Part shown: piece by piece, positions 35,286-42,791 of the stretch
How the letters are laid out: every line of letters begins with the position of its first letter
Numbering within the stretch: position 1 is the first letter of the stretch
Made by a program: the position numbers and the translations under genes
Notes under the pieces: model-generated
Told to the model about the DNA's origin: nothing
Databases searched by the model: none
What the model saw: only the letters and a program-made list of their open reading frames with translations
NCBI GenBank assembly: GCA_949290395.1
Contig: CASERQ010000008.1
Location: 1 to 51,724, forward strand
Reading direction: 5' to 3'
From: an uncultured bacterium
Lineage (GTDB): Bacteria; Bacillota_I; Bacilli_A; RFN20; CAG-826
Length of the DNA: 51,724 bases

Positions 35286-36019
35286 TGAAATATAAGATCG
35301 TTTTTTCTTATGATGGTCTTGCTTTTTATGGCTATGCTAAGCAACCAAACTTAAAAACAATTCAAGGCACTCTTGAAAGTAATTTATCTTTAGTTTTAAA
35401 CGAAAATATTGTCTTAAGTGCAAGTGGAAGAACTGATAAAGGAGTGCATGCCTTAAATCAAGTTGCTTCTTTTGTAGTTTCTAGAGAAATTAGTAATCTT
35501 GATAAGTTTCTTTATTCTATGAATAAATTGTTGAACGAAGAAATTTATATTAAAGAAATTAAAAAAGTAAAAGATTCTTTCGATGCTCGTTTTTCAGCTA
35601 AGAAAAAGTCTTATTTATATCTTATAAATGTTGGTGAGTTTAATCCTCTTAAAAGAAATTATGAATTATTTCTTAATAATTCAAAAAATGATTTTGAAAA
35701 ATTTAAAGAAGCATCAAAATTATTTATTGGGACACATAATTTTCAAAATTATTGTTCAAAAGAAGAAGATGAAGAAAATTTTGTTCGCACAATTTTTAAA
35801 ATCAATATTAAAAAGAAAAAAGATTTAATTGAAGTTAGACTTATTGCTAATGGATTTATGCGTTATCAAGTGAGAAAAATTGTCGGAACTATGATCGCTT
35901 ACTCACTAAACAAAATAACTTATCAAAAAATGGAAGACTATTTAAATAAAAAAGAGCGAGATATCGTTCCTTTTACAAGTGAGCCTCACGCTTTATATTT
36001 AGAAAAAGTTTATTATTAA
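35285..36019 (+). CDS. truA: tRNA pseudouridine(38-40) synthase TruA
   Basis: Modifies U38-U40 of the anticodon arm. The 244-residue protein has SYDGLAFYGYAKQP at the start, the catalytic Asp in SASGRTDKGVHA near residue 52, FDARFSAKKKSYLY, and the NGFMRYQVRKIVGTM segment typical of TruA. Tail-to-tail overlap of 4 bp with the DUF3737 gene on the other strand. Confidence 0.96.
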   Translation: MKYKIVFSYDGLAFYGYAKQPNLKTIQGTLESNLSLVLNENIVLSASGRTDKGVHALNQVASFVVSREISNLDKFLYSMNKLLNEEIYIKEIKKVKDSFDARFSAKKKSYLYLINVGEFNPLKRNYELFLNNSKNDFEKFKEASKLFIGTHNFQNYCSKEEDEENFVRTIFKINIKKKKDLIEVRLIANGFMRYQVRKIVGTMIAYSLNKITYQKMEDYLNKKERDIVPFTSEPHALYLEKVYY

Positions 36020-36861
36020 TCTTTTTCAATAATTTTTGTTTCAAATGGGTATTTAGAATCTTTTGTAATGATTAATTTATCAATTTTTTTAGCACGAATT
36101 ACTCCTTTATAAGGATTTTTTACCGAATCAATTGAAGAGTTAATATCAGCATCAACTTCGCTATATTCAAAAGCGAGGTCAGTTTTTTCCATTGTGCAGT
36201 TTATTAACTTTAATTTTTTGCAATAGCAGAATGGTTGCGTGCCTATGATCTTGCAGTTTATAAAAGTTACATTATCTGAATACCAGGCAAGATATTCGCC
36301 CTTAACAATGGAGTCTTTAATAACGACGTTTTTAGAATGCCAAAAGCAATCTTTTGTATCAAGTTTACTGTCTTTAATAGTTACATTATCACAATATTGA
36401 AAAGAGTATTTCCCTTTAAATTCAAGGTTGTCTAAAGTGATATCGTGAGATTCAAAAAATGCGTACTCACTATCAAGTTTTAGATTTTTAGACTTGATTT
36501 GCAGGCTTTTCCAAGCAAACTCAGGTGAAATTGATTCAATATTATTAAGTTCAATATTCTTGCATTCTCTTAAAGCTTTGATTCCATTTAGTTTAGAATT
36601 CTCAATTTTGACGTTATATGAATACCAAATTGCGGCTCGAGAATTTTCGCTAAAAACTGATTTATTGATCTCAAGATTATTTACATGCCATAAAGGATAG
36701 CGCAAGTTAAAATAAGAGGTTTCAACAATAATGTTTTCGCTCTCTTTTAATGCGGATTCTCCATCTTCTACGCCATCAAACTTACAGTTAATAAGTTTTA
36801 AATCTTTTGAAGCATATAAATCTCTTTCCTTTGGAAATGTTTGGCTCTTAATAACTTTCAT
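36016..36861 (-). CDS. DUF3737 beta-helix protein
   Basis: A 281-residue protein of repeated strands of the type LINCKFDG, NIELNNIES, VTIKDSKLD, VVIKDSIVKG and VTFINCKIIG. This is the DUF3737 family, predicted right-handed parallel beta-helix, cytosolic, function unknown. Repeats of about 20 residues with buried Ile/Val and outward Asn/Asp are visible throughout. GAGGATG lies 11 bases upstream of the ATG. It is convergent with truA and has no terminator between them. Confidence 0.85.
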   Translation of the reverse strand: MKVIKSQTFPKERDLYASKDLKLINCKFDGVEDGESALKESENIIVETSYFNLRYPLWHVNNLEINKSVFSENSRAAIWYSYNVKIENSKLNGIKALRECKNIELNNIESISPEFAWKSLQIKSKNLKLDSEYAFFESHDITLDNLEFKGKYSFQYCDNVTIKDSKLDTKDCFWHSKNVVIKDSIVKGEYLAWYSDNVTFINCKIIGTQPFCYCKKLKLINCTMEKTDLAFEYSEVDADINSSIDSVKNPYKGVIRAKKIDKLIITKDSKYPFETKIIEKD

Positions 36862-36948
36862 TTTCTAAAACATCCTCAATTTTTGTATCAATATTTTTAT
36901 TTATAATTGGCACTTTGTCAATTAATTTACTTATGAATATCACAAATT

Positions 36949-36990
36949 CTTTCATAAACCTTGTTTATGAAGGTCTAGAAGTAGTAAAAT
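36949..36990 (+). promoter_or_regulatory. yebC promoter overlapped by an inverted repeat
   Basis: TTGTTT (36961-36966), 18 bp, TAAAAT (36985-36990). The inverted repeat CTTTCATAAA / TTTATGAAGG (36949-36973, one wobble) covers the -35 box and could be an operator. Confidence 0.55.
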
Positions 36991-37018
36991 TTAACAGAAC
37001 AAAAGGAGATTTTTTATT

Positions 37019-37723
37019 ATGGGTAGACACTTTGAAGTAAGAGCTGCTTCCATGGCAGCAACCGCTAAGAAAAAGAGCGCAATTTATATGAGAGCCTCTA
37101 AAGAAATTTACATGGCTGCAAAAAGAGGTGTCCCTGATCCTAATTCTAATCTTGCTTTAAGAGCTGCAATTGATAAATACAGAAAACAATGTCCAAAAGA
37201 TGTTATTGATAGAGCAATTAAAAAAGCACAAGGTGGAGAAGCAACAAACTATATCGAAGGTAGATATGAAGCCTATGGACCAGCCGGATCCTACTTAATT
37301 ATTGATACATTAAGTGATAATTCTAATAGAGCACTTGTTAATGTTAGAACAATTATCACTAAAAAAGGCGGTCACTTAGGTGATGTTTCTTATAACTTTG
37401 AACAACTTGGTGTTTTAGATTTTGCTTATACTGGAACAAAAGATTCTTTAGAAGAAGCTTTAATCTTAGGCGATGTTGATGTTAGAGAAGTCGATGTTGA
37501 AGATGGAATCGCTGAAGTCATTGTTGAACCAGGCGCATTTGATAAAGCTAAAGAAGTTTTAAAAGAAAACGGCATTGAAGAATATGAATTTGCTGAAGTT
37601 ACAATGAAAGCAAATGACAATATTACTTTAGAAGGCGAAGAATTAACAAAATTCAAAGAATTACTTGATATGTTAGATGATTGTGAAGACGTTCAAAACG
37701 TATATCACAACGTTGAGTTATAA
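37019..37723 (+). CDS. YebC/PmpR-family regulator
   Basis: A 234-residue protein of the YebC/TACO1 family. It starts with GRHFEVRAASMAATAKKKSAIYMR-like sequence, contains the family core YEAYGPAGSYLIIDTLSDN and GGHLGDVSYNFEQLG, and ends with the ferredoxin-like third domain. The group includes DNA-binding regulators and ribosome-associated factors that relieve stalling at proline runs; which applies is not decidable here. AAAGGAG precedes the ATG. Confidence 0.92.
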   Translation: MGRHFEVRAASMAATAKKKSAIYMRASKEIYMAAKRGVPDPNSNLALRAAIDKYRKQCPKDVIDRAIKKAQGGEATNYIEGRYEAYGPAGSYLIIDTLSDNSNRALVNVRTIITKKGGHLGDVSYNFEQLGVLDFAYTGTKDSLEEALILGDVDVREVDVEDGIAEVIVEPGAFDKAKEVLKENGIEEYEFAEVTMKANDNITLEGEELTKFKELLDMLDDCEDVQNVYHNVEL

Positions 37724-37749
37724 TTAAGTTATAAATATGGAGGTCTTTT

Positions 37750-37977
37750 ATGGCAGTTGAAAAAACAGAAAAAGCCGCCCCTAAAAAGAAGGTCTACCAT
37801 TTAAAAAAAGTTGATGGGGAGTGGCAAGTTATCTTACGTGAAGGTGAAAAAGTCATCAAAAAGTTTAAGACTAAAGAGGAAGCTATGGCTTATAGCGAAG
37901 CTTTAGCTGAAAGACAAGGTGGAACTTTACTCGTTCATGCTTCAAAAGGCAAAAACAAGGGAAGATTCATTAAATAA
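37750..37977 (+). CDS. DUF2188 domain protein
   Basis: A 75-residue basic protein; the core KVYHLKKVDGEWQVILREG, a lysine-rich turn and KFKTKEEAMAYSEALAERQGGTLLVH matches DUF2188. The N-terminus is a lysine/alanine tail. GGAGGT lies seven bases upstream. Often found near nucleic-acid-related genes; function unknown. Confidence 0.8.
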   Translation: MAVEKTEKAAPKKKVYHLKKVDGEWQVILREGEKVIKKFKTKEEAMAYSEALAERQGGTLLVHASKGKNKGRFIK

Positions 37978-38056
37978 ATAGACTTTCTAATATCTTCATT
38001 CACGTAAAACTTTTTATAAAAGTTCAGTTTTTATTTTCTTAAAAAGGAGTGTAAAT

Positions 38057-38479
38057 ATGTTAATTGACACGATTAAAAAAGAAAATTTATTGGCTTTAAA
38101 GAATCATGATGATGTTCTTAGAGCTGTTTATAGTATCTTGGTTTCTAAATATAATCTTGAAGGATATGAAGCAAAAGCTAAGGGCAAAGAAATTGGCGAT
38201 CCTGAGATGATTAAGATTATTCAAAAGACTTTAAAAGAACTTGAAGAAGAAAAAGCAAGTTATGAAAAAGGCGCAAGAGAAGAAAAGGTAAGCGAAATTA
38301 CTCGTCAAATCGAAGCAATTAGTGGCTATCTTCCAAAAATGATGTCCGAAGAAGAAATTAAAAACGTCATTTTAGGACTTGAAGATAAATCAATTCCTGC
38401 AGTTATGAAGCATTTTAAAATAAATTACGCTGGAAAATGCGACATGGCTCTTGTAAATAAGGTCCTTAAAAGTTTATAA
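38057..38479 (+). CDS. GatB/YqeY domain protein
   Basis: A 140-residue all-helical protein with the YqeY pattern: KNHDDVLRAVYSILVSKYN, then EKVSEITRQIEAISGYLPKMMSEEEIK and a C-terminal NYAGKCDMALVNKVLK in place of the usual GxAxGKxVxxxVK. It resembles the tail domain of GatB, which binds tRNA. AAAGGAG precedes the ATG. It lies before tRNA-Trp. Confidence 0.85.
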   Translation: MLIDTIKKENLLALKNHDDVLRAVYSILVSKYNLEGYEAKAKGKEIGDPEMIKIIQKTLKELEEEKASYEKGAREEKVSEITRQIEAISGYLPKMMSEEEIKNVILGLEDKSIPAVMKHFKINYAGKCDMALVNKVLKSL

Positions 38480-38481
38480 TT

Positions 38482-38507
38482 GTTGAGCCTTTTTGAAAAG
38501 GCTTAAC
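38482..38507 (+). terminator. hairpin between yqeY-like gene and tRNA-Trp
   Basis: GTTGAGCCTTTT pairs with AAAAGGCTTAAC (one G-T pair) around a very small loop. No T tract follows, so it may be a processing hairpin or a weak terminator. Confidence 0.5.
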
Positions 38508-38514
38508 AAATTAA

Positions 38515-38588
38515 GGGAGTTTGGTTCAATGGTAGAACAGCGGTCTCCAAAACCGTTGATAAGGGTTCGATTCCTTTAACTCCCGCCA
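38515..38588 (+). tRNA. tRNA-Trp (anticodon CCA)
   Basis: Acceptor stem GGGAGTT/AACTCCC, discriminator G, encoded CCA, anticodon stem GCGGT/ACCGT with loop CTCCAAA giving anticodon CCA. It is 74 nt. The accessory region begins right after it, as is common for tRNA-associated insertion sites. Only a CCA tRNA-Trp is seen, in line with TGA as stop. Confidence 0.96.
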
Positions 38589-38597
38589 CTTTATGAG

Positions 38598-38690
38598 TAA
38601 CATTTTGATACAAAGCAATGATATTAAAGTGAACGATATTTGCTCGAGAAATCGGGCATTTTTTAATTTTTGGCGTTTTGCTAGTAGATG
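38598..38690 (+). repeat. intergenic element B (GATACAAA / GAAA-loop terminator / CTAGTAGA)
   Basis: Starts with TAACATTTTGATACAAAG, then GAACGATATTTGCTCGAG, and contains an intrinsic terminator GCTCGA-GAAA-TCGGGC plus T run (38642-38664), then GCGTTTTGCTAGTAGA. The same order of blocks is found at 48181-48270 and in part at 50592-50658. In this copy it follows tRNA-Trp and would end the tRNA transcript. Confidence 0.75.
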
Positions 38691-38728
38691 AAAACTCGTT
38701 CGAACTGAGGAATTTTTAAAAATTAGTT

Positions 38729-38792
38729 CTACTAGAAAAATGAAAGCCTACTAGATAAATGTTTAGCTACTAGAAAAACGACACCCTACTAG
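38729..38792 (-). repeat. four CTACTAG repeats at a 19-bp period
   Basis: CTACTAG begins at 38729, 38748, 38767 and 38786, exactly 19 bp apart. Between the cores lie variants of a GAAAAACGACACC-like sequence. On the minus strand the unit reads GGGTGTCGTTTTTCTAGTA, the same unit as in elements C and D, so this block is inverted relative to them. The exact spacing recalls iterons, but a decayed mobile-element end is equally possible. Confidence 0.65.
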
Positions 38793-38892
38793 TGTCAATA
38801 ACATTTAAATTTTCCCCAAAAATCCCGCTGGAATTTCCCCCAGCTATTTGTTTTTAATAACTATATAATCACCTCTCTCTTTAAGTCTATAA

Positions 38893-38985
38893 CTATCGTC
38901 TTACTGCTTTTCTTTCAATACCATAAATTCTCGCAATTTCGTATATAGATTATTTTTTAATGTAATAATCGTGTTTAATATTCAT
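38893..38985 (-). pseudogene. degraded transposase N-terminus (IS21/IstA-like)
   Basis: On the minus strand GGAGATT precedes an ATG at 38985; translation gives MNIKHDYYIKK, a stop, then SIYEIARIYGIERKAVRR and a second stop. This is the helix-turn-helix start typical of IstA-type transposases, interrupted by two stops. No other part of the insertion sequence and no IstB are visible. Confidence 0.5.
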
Positions 38986-39447
38986 CCAATAATCTCCTTA
39001 TAACATGTTCAACTCCTTCCTTAAATCTTTTTATTAATTATAGAAGGTGTCCCTTTTTCAGATGTGATTATTGGGGATTTTATCAATATTATTTACAATC
39101 ATAGCAATGGGTTTGGCCTATGGAAAGCAAGCGGCATTTTTATATATCTTGGCGATCAATATTATGAGTGGTCTATGAGGTGTTTAAGTAGAAGCGCATG
39201 GAAGTAATTCAAGCTATCAAAAATGATGCTTAAAGACATGAAAGAACATCCGTTTCGTTTTCCCGAAGCATGATTTGGGACAAATATTGGGACAGAATTC
39301 AACCGTATTAAAATATGTGGTAAGATTAATGCGCAGCAGGAGCAAGGATATTAGTTGTTTCCATTGCGACACCTATGTTGATTTATCAAGGAGTGGTGTG
39401 CTGCACTTAGTTTAATTAAACAATTAATGAGTACGAGAGGTTTATGT
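38986..39447. other. gene-poor stretch at island left edge
   Basis: No intact gene. All frames are closed within about 50 codons. TTGGGACA occurs at 39275-39282 and again at 39287-39294, a 12-bp direct repeat of unknown meaning that could be a recombination site. Short protein-like traces such as GLAYGKQAAFLYILAINIM suggest relics of a membrane protein gene. Confidence 0.5.
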
Positions 39448-40410
39448 ATGACTAGAGAAATTTTCGACTATAGTAAGTCAAATCCAAATGACTATGAATA
39501 TTATGGCTTCCACATAAAAAATGGAAGATATCATATTGATACTAAAAGACTAAAAAAACTTCACTGTGATGGATGTTTTCCAGAAGAACTTTTTACTACT
39601 CCGAGAAACACTCATTATTTTGTTCCTAAGCACAAAAATTATTCAGATTATGCAATCAATATTATGAGAGAGCAACTTAATAGATTGAGTAGCGATTGGA
39701 ACACAGAATATAAGACTATTATTAATAAAATTACTACACCTAAAGAAATCCAAGACAACGTTCGTTTGGAAGAAATTGCATATACCTCATCACTAGATGA
39801 TCTAGATGATATTGAATTTGATGCTTTGTTGGCTGGAATTCGACGTGAAGCAAAATATGATGAAGTTATTAAGAGTATTCATCTTCAATACCTTCAAAAA
39901 ATTTTCACCGAGTTCTTTAGAACCATTCTTTTGGTTATTAAGGATAGGGGATATGAAAACACTATCGATTTCACATATAAGTATTTCTTCCAACATGTTC
40001 AAAGCAAATTTAATGCAGAAACCAAAAGAGCAAACCCTCTTTATAGGCTTCCACATTATAAGTATTTCGATGTTCTCAATAAAATTGACAATTTCTTAAA
40101 ACATAATACTGTTATGGCTTATAATTCATTAGCCAATAATGCTTTTGAAAAAGATGAAAAGCTTAAAAAGTTCCAATCGAAATTTGTGTATTCAGAAAAA
40201 GAGGCTGGCCATCCATATGAAAATGGCATGTACGCAGGAAGTTGGGTTAAAATTAAGCCATCATTTGTAGATGAAATGCTTAATAATCTTCAAGAGTTCG
40301 CCAATGAGTTCTGTAAGCTTATGTATGATGAAGACTCAAAAGAAGCATATTGGAATTCGGATGAATCACTTGTAAAAATTTTAAGAGATAACTTTTTCGA
40401 TTTTATGTAA
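39448..40410 (+). CDS. hypothetical protein, first intact gene of the island
   Basis: A 320-residue soluble protein, not recognised. It is helical and basic/acidic mixed, with an early Cys pair (LHCDGCFP) and a helical region ending in KIDNFLKHNT, which faintly recalls the polar motif of HEPN-like proteins; I do not claim that family. The frame opens at 39427, but AGAGG seven bases before 39448 marks the better start (MTREIF). Followed after 55 bp by the XRE regulator gene with its own ribosome-binding site. Confidence 0.65.
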   Translation: MTREIFDYSKSNPNDYEYYGFHIKNGRYHIDTKRLKKLHCDGCFPEELFTTPRNTHYFVPKHKNYSDYAINIMREQLNRLSSDWNTEYKTIINKITTPKEIQDNVRLEEIAYTSSLDDLDDIEFDALLAGIRREAKYDEVIKSIHLQYLQKIFTEFFRTILLVIKDRGYENTIDFTYKYFFQHVQSKFNAETKRANPLYRLPHYKYFDVLNKIDNFLKHNTVMAYNSLANNAFEKDEKLKKFQSKFVYSEKEAGHPYENGMYAGSWVKIKPSFVDEMLNNLQEFANEFCKLMYDEDSKEAYWNSDESLVKILRDNFFDFM

Positions 40411-40465
40411 AATATAAGAGCAACAAATAATCGAGCCTCAGCTTTATATGGAGGAGGTCAAGATT

Positions 40466-40669
40466 ATGAATAGTTGCTACTCTTCCAATAAAGTTATGGA
40501 AGAAATCAAGTGTCGCATTAAAGACAAGTTCAAAAACCAAGAAAACTTTGGCAAAGAACTTGGTGCAAGTCGTAAGACCGTGAGTCGAATCTTAAATCAT
40601 GGCACCGACATTGTCACTTTCTTCAGAATATGCAAGATACTTGGTATCGACGGAATATCAATTGACTGA
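40466..40669 (+). CDS. small XRE/Cro-type helix-turn-helix regulator
   Basis: A 67-residue protein: EEIKCRIKDKFKNQENFGKELGASRKTVSRILNHGTD is a Cro/C1 helix-turn-helix occupying nearly the whole protein. A strong GGAGGAGG eight bases upstream fixes the start at ATG 40466. Likely regulator of the downstream operon. Its last codons form the left arm of a terminator, and just past it TTTGTA-CC / GG-TACAAA (40680-40702) is a candidate operator. Confidence 0.8.
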   Translation: MNSCYSSNKVMEEIKCRIKDKFKNQENFGKELGASRKTVSRILNHGTDIVTFFRICKILGIDGISID

Positions 40670-40682
40670 TATTCCTTTTTTT
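40652..40682 (+). terminator. terminator embedded in the XRE gene end
   Basis: GGAATATCA / TGATATTCC, a perfect 9-bp stem with loop ATTGAC, followed by seven T. The stop codon TGA is the first part of the right arm. It separates the regulator gene from the structured leader and operon. Confidence 0.9.
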
Positions 40683-40702
40683 GTAACCATTTTGGGTACA
40701 AA
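40680..40702. promoter_or_regulatory. palindromic operator candidate
   Basis: TTTGTA..CC and GG..TACAAA form an imperfect palindrome directly upstream of the leader region, suitable for a small dimeric XRE protein. It partly overlaps the terminator T run. Confidence 0.45.
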
Positions 40703-40786
40703 AACTGATTTTTCAATTGTTGTATGCTAAAACTACTAGAGTTAAACCAATTACTATAGTATATTTGGATTAATAATGACTCTTTG

Positions 40787-40989
40787 TGAGGTAAATACGC
40801 GAGAAATAAAACGTCGGAGCGTTAGTTAACTAATCAACGATTTATATTAAAAAACTGTGGCCTGAATTACCTCAAAACAGTCGAACTGTAAATATGAAAA
40901 TACAGGTACACAGCATAGTTAGATTATACCCGGGAAAGGAAAAGTTATCTAATCACTAAATCCGGGTACGATTAGATAATACGTACACT
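40787..40989 (+). ncRNA. structured leader or noncoding RNA candidate upstream of the island operon
   Basis: Within 203 bp with no gene there are several perfect pairings: TGAGGTAA (40787-40794) with TTACCTCA (40867-40874); ACAGT (40877-40881) with ACTGT (40885-40889); CTGTA (40886-40890) with TACAG (40901-40905); TTATCTAATC (40945-40954) with GATTAGATAA (40970-40979); and TACCCGG (40927-40933) with CCGGGTA (40962-40968), which lies in the loop of the previous stem, giving a possible H-type pseudoknot. Some pairs exclude each other, as in a switch. It ends ten bases before the first operon gene, which has no Shine-Dalgarno. It could be a riboswitch-like leader or a trans-acting RNA; no known class is recognised. 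The gap 40703-40786 holds nothing clear. Confidence 0.45.
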
Positions 40990-41391
40990 ATGAATGTTAA
41001 AGTTTATGCTTTAATCGAAAGACTTATAGTTTGTTGGGATGAAGTTAAGAATGCTGCTGTTTATCATGTTCATCTTCTTATTGGTGATTGGAATAGGCGC
41101 ATAGAAGTCATTAATGGCATTCAAACTGTAGTCGAAGATAAAAAGCAGAAAATGCAAGAAATAGCATTAATTCATGCTGATAGAAATTATAAATACTGTT
41201 CTTTTAAGAATTTAGCTAGAATCCATGTTACAGATACTTCAACAACATACGGGTGTATGAAAAAAGAAACTGGGCTAGAATACTATGTATTAGTAGAAGC
41301 AGAAGATAGACAACGAAATGTAATTGACTCTTCTGATAAGGTAAGTGGAAGAGTTTTATCGATGGATAACGGTTATGCTACACAGGGTTAA
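40990..41391 (+). CDS. FN3-like domain protein, first gene of the island operon
   Basis: A 133-residue soluble protein. It consists of one beta-sandwich-like domain: early LIVCWDEVKNAAVYHVHLL and late YYVLVEAEDRQRNVIDSSD. The pattern (Trp, then ALxYxVxL, then a Val-rich strand and AEDRxxNxI) recurs in the next two proteins and resembles fibronectin type III. Starts at ATG 40990 without ribosome-binding site, directly after the structured leader; the frame is closed upstream at 40957. Three bases before the next gene. No enzymatic motif. Confidence 0.7.
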   Translation: MNVKVYALIERLIVCWDEVKNAAVYHVHLLIGDWNRRIEVINGIQTVVEDKKQKMQEIALIHADRNYKYCSFKNLARIHVTDTSTTYGCMKKETGLEYYVLVEAEDRQRNVIDSSDKVSGRVLSMDNGYATQG

Positions 41392-41394
41392 TTT

Positions 41395-42396
41395 ATGAGT
41401 TGGGAAAAAGTAAACTTATTTGAATATCTTGGAAGACGGGTTTTTATGGATGAATACGGCTTTTGCCGTAGTGAATTGAACGGTGTTTTTATTAACGATA
41501 TTAATATATCTGAGTTGTACGCATATAACGATGAAAGTAAAAGATATGAAAGAATTAGATTTGGCAATAAAGGGAATTATGCCCAATCTTTAGCTGATCT
41601 ATTTGCGTTGGATATCGCGCAATGCAGCCTACGCTATTATAATTACCGTCACCACAATGAATATTTAACTAGTGATCAAGCCGTAAGCGTTGAATCCAAA
41701 ACTATCAAGGTTAATTTAAAAACTCATTACTATGTAGCTTTTAGATATAACGGTTGTAGTGGCGAACAACATGCCGATGATGTTATTGAACTTAGTTCAG
41801 CAAAAGATGTTAGCAAATATTTTTGCTGGTTTGAAGAAGGCGCTAGCACATCCTCATTCAAAATGGCTATTTTGCCTGAAGTCAAAGTAGACGACGAATT
41901 GTATCTTGTTGGCGTGGGCAAAGTTAAGGTATCGAACCTTGTTGAATATCCAAATAAAGATGATGTTGTCTGTGAAGCTATTGATGTAGAAGGCAAAAAA
42001 CAAAATATTAAAATGGAGTCTGAGGTTTTTTACTTACCATACAACAAAGCTGTCGACGAATATGAAGATGTTAATAAATCGCTTAATGAATTAAAATTGT
42101 CACCTTATGTCATACGCAGTAGGGAACAGAACCATATTTACAATATTTATTGGAACAAAATTGAGGAAGCAAGCTGCTATCATGTTATTCTCTACAAATA
42201 TATTGAGTTAAGAAACAGAAGACGTATTTTGAAAATTGTAGATTACGAAGTCGATAGAAACACTAGCTTTTTATCATTAGATAAACTAGTTGGTGCCAAC
42301 TTCATTTTTAAAGTCAAAGCCGAAGATAGAAGTGGAAACATAATTGCTGAATCAAGAGGAGCTATTGATGGCTCGCCATGTGATTTCAAAAAATAG
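41395..42396 (+). CDS. unknown N-terminal domain plus FN3-like C-terminal domain
   Basis: A 333-residue protein. Residues 1-230 are not recognised; they contain FNGKGNYAQSLADLF-like and a beta-rich part (KVDDELYLVGVGKVKVSNLVEY). Residues about 240-325 repeat the FN3-like domain: IYNIYWNKIEEASCYHVILY and FIFKVKAEDRSGNIIAES. No signal peptide, so it is cytosolic. It follows the previous gene by 3 bp and precedes the next by 9 bp with a GGAGG site. Confidence 0.7.
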   Translation: MSWEKVNLFEYLGRRVFMDEYGFCRSELNGVFINDINISELYAYNDESKRYERIRFGNKGNYAQSLADLFALDIAQCSLRYYNYRHHNEYLTSDQAVSVESKTIKVNLKTHYYVAFRYNGCSGEQHADDVIELSSAKDVSKYFCWFEEGASTSSFKMAILPEVKVDDELYLVGVGKVKVSNLVEYPNKDDVVCEAIDVEGKKQNIKMESEVFYLPYNKAVDEYEDVNKSLNELKLSPYVIRSREQNHIYNIYWNKIEEASCYHVILYKYIELRNRRRILKIVDYEVDRNTSFLSLDKLVGANFIFKVKAEDRSGNIIAESRGAIDGSPCDFKK

Positions 42397-42405
42397 GAGG
42401 TATTT

Positions 42406-42780
42406 ATGCCAGTAATTGATAAAACCGCAGCAGGAATCCGTCTTGAATTAGGTGCAGTTAAAACAGAACTTGAAAAGTTGAACTCTAAGGTTGATAAGTT
42501 ACTAAAGAGTGAAGAACCAGGTCAAGTTAGAACCGAATACTCAAATGGGTTTGAATTAAAAACTAAAGATAGAGTGGTTTGGTGGACTAAAGTAGATAAT
42601 GCTGCAAGGTATCGTCTCATTTTAAACTTCAATATTGATGAAGTTGGTTCTTTAGATTTAGATAGAGAAACTAGATTCTACGTGTTTGATAAAATGCCAA
42701 AAGGCATTTATATCTTAGTTAAAGTAATTGCTGAAGATAGAGAAGGAAACGAAATTGTTTCTGCATCGATTGGACTTTAG
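42406..42780 (+). CDS. coiled-coil plus FN3-like domain protein
   Basis: A 124-residue protein. A short heptad helix at the N-terminus (IRLELGAVKTELEKLNSKVDKLL) suggests oligomerisation; the rest is the third FN3-like domain (RVVWWTKVDNAARYRLIL, ILVKVIAEDREGNEIVSAS). Preceded by AGGAGG. The coiled coil could join several FN3-like modules into one assembly. Confidence 0.72.
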   Translation: MPVIDKTAAGIRLELGAVKTELEKLNSKVDKLLKSEEPGQVRTEYSNGFELKTKDRVVWWTKVDNAARYRLILNFNIDEVGSLDLDRETRFYVFDKMPKGIYILVKVIAEDREGNEIVSASIGL

Positions 42781-42791
42781 GAGGTTCGTTT

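Noticed and set aside
39060-39190. A hydrophobic peptide that becomes longer if TGA is read as Trp (MWLLGILSIL... type), suggesting Mycoplasma code
   Set aside because: Several genes here end with TGA and Trp is always TGG; the stretch is short and interrupted by TAA and TGA. Relic or chance.
40787-40989. Retron or group II intron RNA
   Set aside because: No reverse transcriptase gene is present in the window and no conserved domain V-like end is visible.
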